Virus record (IMG/VR): IMGVR_UViG_3300010157_000108
Location: 1-42,996 of that record
Direction: 5' to 3' (one strand)
From: a virus
Length of the DNA: 42,996 bases
Part shown: positions 14,667 to 21,403 of the stretch, in pieces
Position numbering within the stretch: the first letter of the stretch is position 1
Layout: each line of letters starts with the position of its first letter
Notes under the pieces: model-generated
The model's input: only the letters and a program-made list of their open reading frames with translations
Databases searched by the model: none
Told to the model about the DNA's origin: nothing
Made by a program: the position numbers and the translations under genes

Positions 14667-15606
14667 GTTGTTTCTTCCTTAGTTCTATTTTAATCTTACT
14701 GGTTTCTCGGGCCTGCATTATAGTTAGCAAAGTTGCCAATCTACCCCAACGAATCACAGCATCGTTTACATCCTTTACATCCACAGGCCAATCGGGCATA
14801 CTAACTGCCCATCCTAGTTCTACTGCACGGTCTACTAACCGCATACCGGCTTCGTCTTGATCCGGAACAACAATAATATCACGTCCTAGACTGCGAATTA
14901 ATCTAGCCTGTGCATCGTTGATCTCTGCGTGTAACACCGCTAGGCCATTGATACTAAGTGCATCAAACACTCCTTCCAGCACAATAACACAGGTCCAGTT
15001 ATCGTGCAACAAATCTGTTCCAAACACATAGCCCGGTTGTATATCTTGAATATATCTAGGTGTACGATTGTCTAAGAACCGTGTGGTGTGTCCTACCACT
15101 TGATTTTCATAGGTAAACGGAATTACCACACCGGGTCTGGGCATTGTTTTATACAAGAACGGATAGTCTAAAGGTATGCGCCTATTCTGCAAATATTCTA
15201 TAGCAGCATCGTTAAGTGGTTGTGTAGTTACCGGCAAGTCTCGATCTTCAAACGAGATCGTTTGCAGTTGTTGCATAATAGCTTGACGTTCGCCTAACCA
15301 GCCTTGGATTGATCGATGCTTCAGACTTTCAAGATTAATTCGCTCAATTTCTTCTTGTGGTACATTTAGCCATTCAAGTAATCGACGAGCTTTAAATGTT
15401 AGGTTACGACCCAATACAAAACTTGCAGTATAGCCACAATTGAAACAGTGGTAACTCCATGCACCATCTGTGTTGGGCTTGATGCCGCCACGCTGTCGTT
15501 TGTCTTGAGTATCTCCGCGATGAACACAACAGGGTGCGTTGAAACTTATCCAACCACTAGCTGTTTGTTTTCTTTTATTCGGAAGAAAAGAAATCACATC
15601 AATCAT
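14644..15606 (-). CDS. 61: DNA primase (T4 gp61 type)
   Basis: A 320-residue primase that lays RNA primers for lagging-strand synthesis. An N-terminal zinc-binding site is seen at C26, C27, H29, C54 and C57 (APCCVHRG and HCFNCGY). The Toprim domain has E211 in LEGVFDALS and the acidic motif VPDQDEAG (247-254), which holds the metals. The length is close to T4 gp61. The ATG at 15606 lies only six bases downstream of a perfect TATAAT, so the mRNA probably starts at the ATG itself. It is first in the operon primase-helicase-rSAM 2. Confidence 0.93.
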   Translation of the reverse strand: MIDVISFLPNKRKQTASGWISFNAPCCVHRGDTQDKRQRGGIKPNTDGAWSYHCFNCGYTASFVLGRNLTFKARRLLEWLNVPQEEIERINLESLKHRSIQGWLGERQAIMQQLQTISFEDRDLPVTTQPLNDAAIEYLQNRRIPLDYPFLYKTMPRPGVVIPFTYENQVVGHTTRFLDNRTPRYIQDIQPGYVFGTDLLHDNWTCVIVLEGVFDALSINGLAVLHAEINDAQARLIRSLGRDIIVVPDQDEAGMRLVDRAVELGWAVSMPDWPVDVKDVNDAVIRWGRLATLLTIMQARETSKIKIELRKKQLVKRLRT

Positions 15607-15612
15607 GCTACG

Positions 15613-15641
15613 ATTATAGCAGATTTATTACTGAATCACAA
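15613..15641 (-). promoter_or_regulatory. host-type promoter of primase, predicted leaderless
   Basis: TTGTGA (15636-15641), 17-base spacer, TATAAT (15613-15618), then six bases (CGTAGC) and the primase ATG. The normal start site about seven bases after the -10 box coincides with the A of the ATG. No ribosome-binding site is present. Confidence 0.7.
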
Positions 15642-15653
15642 GTGAGTTTGGTA

Positions 15654-16799
15654 TTATCTATAAAGAAGATCGACTACATAACCTGTGCTGATTATAACTG
15701 CAGCACCTGTTTGGTTAGGATTATTTGGATACACACCTGCACCCATACCTGCGTTGGGCAGGTACCAATAGCCCGAACCGCCATTGGTTACTTCAACACC
15801 GGTTACTACACCTTGGTCAACTGTGGCCACAGCAGTGGCACCAGCGCCATCGCCAATGAAGTTGATATGTGGCGGTGCCAAATAACCTGTACCGCCGTTG
15901 GTGATAGTAACGCTGGTCACTACTCCGTTTTCAGTAGTTGCATAACCAATGGCCGGAGTTCCGGGTTGTGTTGGTACAGCAAATATGCTGTTGTTAAAAG
16001 CTAATCTAAGCAAAGGATGCCATCCTACAATGTTCATATAGATAGTACGAGTTTCATTGTAGTAGGTGGTTGACTCAGAAACATTGTACCAAATACTTTC
16101 GTAGTTTGGCGCGGCCTGAGCTTTGATTGTACCTGTATATCCTACCAAGGTCATTTGTATAGTTGTAATGGCGTTAGTGGGTTCAATGAAACTGCTATAA
16201 AATTCTGTGTTGGCAAAACTGTTCCAGTAGTTGCCACCGTTGGGATTGCCTGACCAATAGGTTCCGGGACTATAGCTGCCCCAGGCTGTGCCATCTAAAC
16301 TGGCCTGAGCACTCAATTTGGTGGTGGGAATTGTCAATGGAGCACTAGGAACATGCTGTGGCAATATGCTGTCTACAATGTTGGCAGGAGCACGAGCACC
16401 TGCTTGTGCATTGGTAAACACAGCTTCTGTTAAATTACCACTGACACGTTGGATACTATAGCTAGCAGGCTGTGCCAATACTTCTAATAAATCTGCACTG
16501 GTTAGCGTAACTTTTGCACGGCCTGTGGCAGCGTTGAGTATAACCATGGGTTTTTCAACTAAAATATCAGCGCCATTGGTGCTGATAGCACGGAACAGGA
16601 AGTCGCTTCCTGTGATGTTGACAGGCTTTTCTTGTTGATTGATGAACTCAAATAAAAGCACATTGTCAACGCCTTTGTTTATGGTTAGTTGTTTTGCATA
16701 CACGGGATCGTACCTATAGATAAAAGTTTCGCCTGCACCGGTGTCCATGAGTAACACTTGGGTAATTTGCTGGTAGATATAGACTTGGGTTGAATACAT
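15654..16799 (-). CDS. tail fibre / baseplate upper protein-like structural protein
   Basis: A 381-residue late structural protein. Residues 30-110 (LTINKGVDNVLLFEFINQQE, SDFLFRAIS, LVEKPMVILNAATGRAKVTL) resemble the N-terminal domain of baseplate upper protein BppU-type adhesin anchors. The middle has aromatic, Gly- and Ser-rich beta segments (SYSPGTYWSGNPNGGNYW). The C-terminus holds two copies of a beta repeat, VVTSVTITNGGTGYLAPP and VVTGVEVTNGGSGYWYLP, common in phage fibres. Host recognition or attachment is likely. A late box (16806-16811) stands six bases before the ATG, with no ribosome-binding site. Confidence 0.75.
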   Translation of the reverse strand: MYSTQVYIYQQITQVLLMDTGAGETFIYRYDPVYAKQLTINKGVDNVLLFEFINQQEKPVNITGSDFLFRAISTNGADILVEKPMVILNAATGRAKVTLTSADLLEVLAQPASYSIQRVSGNLTEAVFTNAQAGARAPANIVDSILPQHVPSAPLTIPTTKLSAQASLDGTAWGSYSPGTYWSGNPNGGNYWNSFANTEFYSSFIEPTNAITTIQMTLVGYTGTIKAQAAPNYESIWYNVSESTTYYNETRTIYMNIVGWHPLLRLAFNNSIFAVPTQPGTPAIGYATTENGVVTSVTITNGGTGYLAPPHINFIGDGAGATAVATVDQGVVTGVEVTNGGSGYWYLPNAGMGAGVYPNNPNQTGAAVIISTGYVVDLLYR

Positions 16800-16805
16800 A
16801 CATTA

Positions 16806-16811
16806 TATTTA
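16806..16811 (-). promoter_or_regulatory. late promoter box, near-leaderless, divergent pair (left)
   Basis: The coding strand reads CACTAAATATAATGTATG; six bases separate TAAATA from the true ATG at 16799. It faces a second late box on the plus strand (16845-16850). Nested inverted repeats ATATTTA/TAAATAT and AGACC/GGTCT span the region between them. Confidence 0.55.
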
Positions 16812-16844
16812 GTGCTTTTGCTAGACCTGACGAAATTGGTCTGG

Positions 16845-16850
16845 TAAATA
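16845..16850 (+). promoter_or_regulatory. late promoter box of the only plus-strand gene
   Basis: The plus strand reads GGTAAATATCCGTAGACATG. TAAATA lies nine bases before the ATG at 16860, the right half of a divergent late promoter pair. Confidence 0.5.
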
Positions 16851-16859
16851 TCCGTAGAC

Positions 16860-17237
16860 ATGACAAACGATTTTATTAATAAATTAGCTGAAAAATACCC
16901 ATTCATTACCCTATGTGTCTATGCCTCAACGGAATATGTGGGTATTATACAAAATCAAGATGACGCAATAACCACCATCTATGACTTTGGTGCTATATCA
17001 AACGCGGATCTGAAACGTCATTTTTTAGAATTAGCCAATGTTTGGTGGTGGGAAAGTAATCGTAGTATCCCTATCAACATATTCCTCAAAGGTGATTGGG
17101 ACGTATTTAGGCCTTACCTTAAAACTTTTACCAATAAAGATCTAGAAGTATTGCATGGGCCTATTTGCAGTCTGAGTGAAATGAGTCGTAAAAAAAGCAA
17201 ACGCAAATCAATCACTTTGGTTCGCCGAGTCGATTGA
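16860..17237 (+). CDS. conserved hypothetical protein, only plus-strand gene
   Basis: A 125-residue protein of unknown function: an N-terminal alpha/beta part (ITLCVYASTEYVGIIQNQDD), a Trp-rich segment (LANVWWWESNRSIPINIFL), then DWDVFRPYLKTF and a very basic C-terminus (SEMSRKKSKRKSITLVRRV). It is accepted as real, despite facing against all other genes, because it fills a region with no minus-strand frame, has its own late-type box, and has the composition of a folded protein. The basic tail could bind nucleic acid. Its 3' end overlaps the convergent gene ending at 17212 by 26 bases. No clear ribosome-binding site. Confidence 0.75.
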   Translation: MTNDFINKLAEKYPFITLCVYASTEYVGIIQNQDDAITTIYDFGAISNADLKRHFLELANVWWWESNRSIPINIFLKGDWDVFRPYLKTFTNKDLEVLHGPICSLSEMSRKKSKRKSITLVRRVD

Positions 17238-17898
17238 CAAAATAATCTGCTATCGCTTTCATTCCATCACGGTCCGGATGGCGTTGTTGGCCAGTTAATG
17301 CAAGCATATCAAAATTCAAAAAGTTCAATACATTTGGATCAGCAGTTAGCCACTGATAAAACGGATCATTGACATTTAAATGACTTTTAAAGTCAGCTGG
17401 TCCAGCGTATATCAAATATTGAATATTGTTTGCTCGAAAAAACGAAACAAGTCCTACCAATCTAGAAAACAATTCAGCATCAACCGCATCGGGTTTTTGT
17501 AACACCGTATGAAGTTTTCCATACTGCTTTACTTCGTCGGGCCAGTTTTCGTAGTCGCTGGGTTTGAGAGATTCAAATTGATCTTGTGCTGGAACAAAAT
17601 CTATTCCTGTGTTGATCTCTCCGTATTTCCAACGGTTGGAATCATCTGGGGTTCCAGCATACTCAAATCTCTCTTTGAACGTTAACTGAATCAGCGCCAC
17701 GATTGGTTCATTGTGCGTCAACAGATCAATGCAGTCTCGCATGGCACACCGAATAATTTTACTGTTGCACGAGCCCGATACGGCTCGGTCAACCGACCTC
17801 CAACCAAAATGTTTGCTGATTACAAACGGATATCGATGCCATCTTGGCACGTCACGGTTGGCTGTAAAACTGCATCCATTACTGTATAAAAGTGTCAT
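17212..17898 (-). CDS. SGNH/GDSL hydrolase-like protein
   Basis: A 228-residue protein with the outline of an SGNH (GDSL) esterase. NGCSFT (residues 7-12) is the block I position with the nucleophile serine S10, as in the GCSF variants found in phages. Near the C-terminus HPDRDGMKAIADYFVNRL supplies the block V Asp/His region (residues 207-224). Family members deacylate lipids or sugars, so surface glycan or O-acetyl modification is possible. Blocks II and III are not obvious, so activity is uncertain. It is the last gene of the 21366-to-17212 operon, 12 bases after the sulfotransferase-like gene. Confidence 0.65.
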   Translation of the reverse strand: MTLLYSNGCSFTANRDVPRWHRYPFVISKHFGWRSVDRAVSGSCNSKIIRCAMRDCIDLLTHNEPIVALIQLTFKERFEYAGTPDDSNRWKYGEINTGIDFVPAQDQFESLKPSDYENWPDEVKQYGKLHTVLQKPDAVDAELFSRLVGLVSFFRANNIQYLIYAGPADFKSHLNVNDPFYQWLTADPNVLNFLNFDMLALTGQQRHPDRDGMKAIADYFVNRLGEPK

Positions 17899-17910
17899 AA
17901 ACTTTTTAAT

Positions 17911-18837
17911 TTAATCAAGAATTACTTGGAACCAATGTTCGAAATAATTTATCAAATCTTGATCATTGGTGGCAGGTAAATTCAACCAGTCTAAACATTT
18001 TTTAATATTTTTTAAAAACTCTTGACTATTTTTAAAATTATTGCCTGTGTCCCAGATAAAACATTGTTCGCCTGCTTGGTCTTGATACTGCTGAACCATA
18101 CTGTCATATATTTCATCTATTAGCGGCTGATAATTTAAAAATTTACCTATATATTGATGAGTCTGCGACCTTAGTTGTTGTTGGATAAACATTGGCAACT
18201 GTTCCAATTTGTGTTGATCAGTGGGTGGATTCAGTGGCCAGTTAAGTTCTTTAACTGAGTCCCAATATTCAGTCAATTCAGCTGATTGCGTTGGCACAAA
18301 TACCCATTCGCCAACCTTGGAATAATATCCGCTGTCTAGTAGTCCAGATTTGTTCTTGTGCGGTTGCACTGTTGCCTGCTGTCGTGCGTTGATAAATTTT
18401 CTATAGTTGGTAAAAAAAATTACCCGGGCATTGGGCCAAAATTTTAAAAAAGCGTTTATCAAATTTGGCGAATGTGCGCTCAACATCATGTGTAAATTTT
18501 GATTCATAATGTCTTCAACCACTGGCAACATTTGGCGAGCCAAAATTTCGTGATAGTGTGTGCAAAATTGAGTGTGTTCAATTCCTAACAATTGAATGTT
18601 ACCAAGATCTAAATCAGTCCAAGTAGATGACTGCCCGGCAATTTTCAATTTTTCATGTAGGTATTGCAGTTTGTTAGCATATTGAAATTGCCCGGCTATT
18701 TGTTTTTTTGCCAACTCAGCATGTTGAAAAACTGATTGATCATTTAGACCCAGGCAATTGATCAAAAAATGGCCGCCAGCAAAACTAGGATGACCAACTA
18801 GTGTAATTCTTTGATACGGATTAGGACACTGAATCAT
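17911..18837 (-). CDS. hypothetical protein, possibly sulfotransferase-like P-loop fold
   Basis: A 308-residue protein. The start ITLVGHPSFAGGHFLINCLGL resembles the PAPS-binding loop region of sulfotransferases (beta strand, Gly-rich turn, helix). LKFWPNARVIFFTNYRKFINARQ (around 130-152) resembles the second PAPS-binding strand and helix (VIFxxRNP in sulfotransferases), but the usual Arg and Ser are altered. A role in modifying surface molecules would suit its SGNH neighbour. This is weak fold-level similarity only; it may be a family of its own. It overlaps the upstream gene by four bases (ATGA). Confidence 0.6.
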   Translation of the reverse strand: MIQCPNPYQRITLVGHPSFAGGHFLINCLGLNDQSVFQHAELAKKQIAGQFQYANKLQYLHEKLKIAGQSSTWTDLDLGNIQLLGIEHTQFCTHYHEILARQMLPVVEDIMNQNLHMMLSAHSPNLINAFLKFWPNARVIFFTNYRKFINARQQATVQPHKNKSGLLDSGYYSKVGEWVFVPTQSAELTEYWDSVKELNWPLNPPTDQHKLEQLPMFIQQQLRSQTHQYIGKFLNYQPLIDEIYDSMVQQYQDQAGEQCFIWDTGNNFKNSQEFLKNIKKCLDWLNLPATNDQDLINYFEHWFQVILD

Positions 18838-19394
18838 ACCAGCAAGTTCATATGTAGTGCCACCAATGCAGCATATCCAATGGCATGTGCGTGTTTGAAT
18901 ACAAATCCACGACTTGCATCACCGTCCCACACTGACTCGAAAACTTCAGCCCACGGGCGTGTTTGTAAATGTGCTTTGCCCGGACGAATAATACTTATAA
19001 ATGCTGCCATCCTGGGTATGCTATCTGGCCTCATTGTTTGTAACAAATCTGTATAGTTGCCCACGTGAACCAGTTGCTGAGCCCACTCTACGTCGGTCCA
19101 TAAGCGAGACCAAGGCGGTTCTTTTGCTAACATTGCTTGGTAATGTTCTGGACCGGTTATTAATTGATACACACTCATGTTTAACAAATCAATTTTAAAA
19201 TAACCCAACTGCTCGGCCTCCTCGTAATCTATAGCGGCACAGGTATTGACTGGATCATACGGAATATCTGTAACATATACACCACTGTTGTGTCGACGTA
19301 CCTGGCCTTGATGCAGTTGACGTGCTGGAGTAGCACGAATCAACTTTAACAGTTGATCCCTGTCGGCTAAGTCAATGTCAATGTCTGCGCTCAT
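18834..19394 (-). CDS. miniature DNA polymerase III alpha (DnaE)-like protein
   Basis: A 186-residue protein that follows C-family polymerase motifs in order. ADIDIDL (3-9) matches the PDFDVDF motif with catalytic D401 and D403 of E. coli DnaE. HNSGVYV (35-41) matches the HAGGVVI block. GYFKIDLLNM (64-73) matches GLVKFDFLGL with catalytic D555. LLQTMRPDSIPRMAAFISIIRPG (split around 117-139) matches the palm/fingers block ending ALFRPG. FKHAHAIGYAALVALHMNLL (166-185) matches the FNKSHSAAYALVSYQ block. The PHP, most fingers and all C-terminal domains are missing. It could be a regulator, a decoy or a cut-down nucleotidyl transferase. Located in an operon of unknown proteins with ATGA overlaps on both sides. 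Confidence 0.7.
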   Translation of the reverse strand: MSADIDIDLADRDQLLKLIRATPARQLHQGQVRRHNSGVYVTDIPYDPVNTCAAIDYEEAEQLGYFKIDLLNMSVYQLITGPEHYQAMLAKEPPWSRLWTDVEWAQQLVHVGNYTDLLQTMRPDSIPRMAAFISIIRPGKAHLQTRPWAEVFESVWDGDASRGFVFKHAHAIGYAALVALHMNLLV

Positions 19395-19747
19395 TCTTGC
19401 ACCAATGCGGCTACGATTCTAACTTGTTCCTGTGCTTGCTGAACTGCTTTAAGTGCATCTGCTACCGCTGGATGTTTTTTTGCCAATACCTCAAGTCTTT
19501 TTTCTTCTGCCATCTGTCGTTGTACCCAATCAATTGCTTCCTCAGCCGCCCCATTAAGTCCTACACTGGCATGTGGCGTGTTTAATTCCAACCAAGTCAT
19601 GCCATCATACACTTCTAATCGTTGCTGACTGGTGTTGAAACGCAAGTTACCAACTCCTTGTGACCCGGCTTGGGCACTCACATAGGTGCTGGCACTGCCG
19701 CCTATTACTTGTATATACTTTCCACTGGTATGAATTGCTTTGATCAT
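19391..19747 (-). CDS. conserved small phage protein with coiled-coil tail
   Basis: A 118-residue protein. Residues 1-60 form a beta-rich part typical of fibre-associated phage proteins (TSGKYIQVIGGSASTYVS, GNLRFNTSQQRLEVYDGMTW). Residues 65-118 form a charged helix (EEAIDWVQRQMAEEKRLEVL). The LRFNTSQQRLEVYDGxxW pattern also appears near fibre N-termini. The function is unknown; a virion or chaperone role is possible. Start ATG two bases after the upstream stop, so it belongs to the 21366-to-17212 operon. Confidence 0.75.
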   Translation of the reverse strand: MIKAIHTSGKYIQVIGGSASTYVSAQAGSQGVGNLRFNTSQQRLEVYDGMTWLELNTPHASVGLNGAAEEAIDWVQRQMAEEKRLEVLAKKHPAVADALKAVQQAQEQVRIVAALVQE

Positions 19748-19748
19748 G

Positions 19749-20423
19749 CTACCATCCTGCCTTTGCTAATATATCCCGGGCATACTCTTGGTCTGCTGGA
19801 TAGTCTTTAAATTTTTTCATCCAAAAGTCTGCGTCAATGTAAGGCCACACCATAGCTATTTGTGTGGCATCTAATTCGGCTAGGAACTTTTGTCCTGATT
19901 CACTGTTGTAAATGATCCAAGGACTTATGCGACCTGCGGTTACTGCATACACCATTGCATTGGTGTTGCCATAACGCAAGCAATCTTCTGCCGGGTGTCC
20001 CGACTGTTCTGACCAATCAATACCAAACTCCACAGCACGAGCCAGAGCATCGTTTATATTTTCCACACGCAAGTAGTCAGTTAGGTATTCTGTGTATACT
20101 GTGTCTTTGCACCAATGGTCAATCTTTTTGTTTTGTTTCAATACCCATTCTACAAAACGTGCAGGATTAACAGCACGGATATCTACACAATAGCGACCAA
20201 ACTTTACAAACGCACGATAGTAGGCACTTTCACAAAAGTCATCGTAGGTTTTTAGCTTGGCACTACCCTGTGTCAGTTCATAAAATTTCAAGTAGGCGTT
20301 AAAGCCAAGACGCACACCTGCTTCGTCTTTTTCTATGCGTCGACGTCGCGGCTCACATGAATGCACCGCAAGACTGGACTCTTTCATAAAGTCTTTCCGA
20401 CAATACTGACAGGTATAGGTCAT
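19749..20423 (-). CDS. conserved phage protein with N-terminal zinc finger
   Basis: A 224-residue protein starting with a C2HC-type zinc finger (C5-x2-C8 in TCQYCRKDF, H21 and C23 in AVHSCEP), followed by RRRRIEKDE and a conserved helical domain (LKFYELTQGSAKLKTYDDF, AYYRAFVKFGRYCVDI). The C-terminal part (DADFWMKKFKDYPADQEYA) is also charged and helical. From memory the family is widespread in aquatic T4-like phages. A nucleic-acid or transcription role is suggested by the finger alone. Its ATG shares four bases with the stop of the upstream gene. Confidence 0.75.
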   Translation of the reverse strand: MTYTCQYCRKDFMKESSLAVHSCEPRRRRIEKDEAGVRLGFNAYLKFYELTQGSAKLKTYDDFCESAYYRAFVKFGRYCVDIRAVNPARFVEWVLKQNKKIDHWCKDTVYTEYLTDYLRVENINDALARAVEFGIDWSEQSGHPAEDCLRYGNTNAMVYAVTAGRISPWIIYNSESGQKFLAELDATQIAMVWPYIDADFWMKKFKDYPADQEYARDILAKAGW

Positions 20424-20866
20424 TTCTTTGCGTCTTGCCCTGAGGCTTTTAAATATTCATCAATGTCTTTTTTGGTATTGATTTGTGCCATTAGTTCTAG
20501 TTCATCGTCTTTGAGATGTGGATATAGTTCTGCTAATTGTTTACGAATACTACCAGCGCCAGGTTCCTTTTTCTTAGGAGCAATCCACTGATGACGCTGT
20601 GTGCCTAACCCCGGACTCACAGTTGTAGCACATAGCCATTGTAGTTTTGGATGCCGGTTGATATTAAAAAACTGTTTGTTAAGTCTTTCGTTTGTGGATA
20701 TCAAGTAAAACTCTTGCAGATCTCGACTGCCTTGCACACTTGACCCATATCGAATCATCAAGAAGTTACTGAACTTTTTACGTTCTTCTGGTGTTAGGTT
20801 ATTGTAAAACTCTCGATCCTTGCGATCAAACACAGCCATTTCGTTATTGATACTGAGCTTATCCAT
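20420..20866 (-). CDS. conserved phage hypothetical protein
   Basis: A 148-residue protein: AVFDRKDREFYNNLTPEERK, FSNFLMIRYGSSVQGSRDLQ, NERLNKQFFNINRHPKLQWLCAT in two blocks, then a basic KKKEPG linker and a helical acidic C-terminus (LAELYPHLKDDELELM). The ATG at 20866 is preferred over the GTG two codons upstream because it gives the TAATG one-base overlap with the upstream stop. Function unknown. It does not match the clamp-loader small subunit (gp62) pattern that its position near replication genes might suggest. Confidence 0.75.
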   Translation of the reverse strand: MDKLSINNEMAVFDRKDREFYNNLTPEERKKFSNFLMIRYGSSVQGSRDLQEFYLISTNERLNKQFFNINRHPKLQWLCATTVSPGLGTQRHQWIAPKKKEPGAGSIRKQLAELYPHLKDDELELMAQINTKKDIDEYLKASGQDAKK

Positions 20867-21366
20867 TACCACGCCAAGTTATAGTTTACCACTTCACAGT
20901 TACGACTGATGTCTTTGACAAAATACACACACTCGGGTTCATCTCCTTCGCTGATTGGCACACACAACATCTGACCATTCTTTAGTTTAGGAGCATACCA
21001 GGACACTTCTTGATAGATGTCAATGATTTCAATGTCTGGAAAGCTGGGTCTAAAACTGCTGAGTGGATTAAATTGAAATGCCTTAAACCCACGATCGTTT
21101 ATACTGGTAAGAGGTAACACTTCTAAATCACCAATGTCGGGTTCTCCTATTAGGATCTGCCAATCAACTGGCATGCGAATTCTGTGCGAACCTATTCGTA
21201 ACACCAAAGCTGGCGCTGTAAAACTTTCTAAGAAGATTAGCGGAATATAGTGATAGTCTGGATCCTTGGGATCGCTATTGTCAAAAATAGCAAAACGCAT
21301 GTCATCTACTTCTTCCGGAAGGTGATCTAGATCAAATGGTTCATTGTCAAGTGTTAGTATTCTCAT
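20866..21366 (-). CDS. conserved phage hypothetical protein, predicted leaderless
   Basis: A 166-residue protein with strongly patterned blocks: FDNSDPKDPDYHYIPLIFLE, ALVLRIGSHRIRMPVDWQIL, GDLEVLPLTSINDRGFKAFQ, and VSWYAPKLKNGQMLCVPI, ending VVNYNLAW. The look is that of a conserved T4-like phage protein of unknown role, beta-rich and soluble. It is the first gene of a seven-gene operon. Its ATG lies six bases after a TATAAT, without a ribosome-binding site, so the message is probably leaderless. Confidence 0.8.
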   Translation of the reverse strand: MRILTLDNEPFDLDHLPEEVDDMRFAIFDNSDPKDPDYHYIPLIFLESFTAPALVLRIGSHRIRMPVDWQILIGEPDIGDLEVLPLTSINDRGFKAFQFNPLSSFRPSFPDIEIIDIYQEVSWYAPKLKNGQMLCVPISEGDEPECVYFVKDISRNCEVVNYNLAW

Positions 21367-21372
21367 AAGTGT

Positions 21373-21400
21373 ATTATAACATATTTTGTCACAAGTGCAA
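21373..21400 (-). promoter_or_regulatory. host-type promoter of a seven-gene operon, predicted leaderless
   Basis: TTGCAC (21395-21400), 16-base spacer, TATAAT (21373-21378), then ACACTT and the ATG at 21366. The -35 match is weak, the -10 perfect. The six-base gap places the transcription start at the ATG. Confidence 0.65.
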
Positions 21401-21403
21401 CCT

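Noticed and set aside
15229-15267. Short inverted repeat CGATCT...AGATCG in the primase gene
   Set aside because: Six-base arms inside conserved coding sequence, with no U-run or position that suggests function.
20420-20866. Clamp loader small subunit (gp62)
   Set aside because: Replication genes are nearby, but the sequence blocks do not match what I know of gp62.
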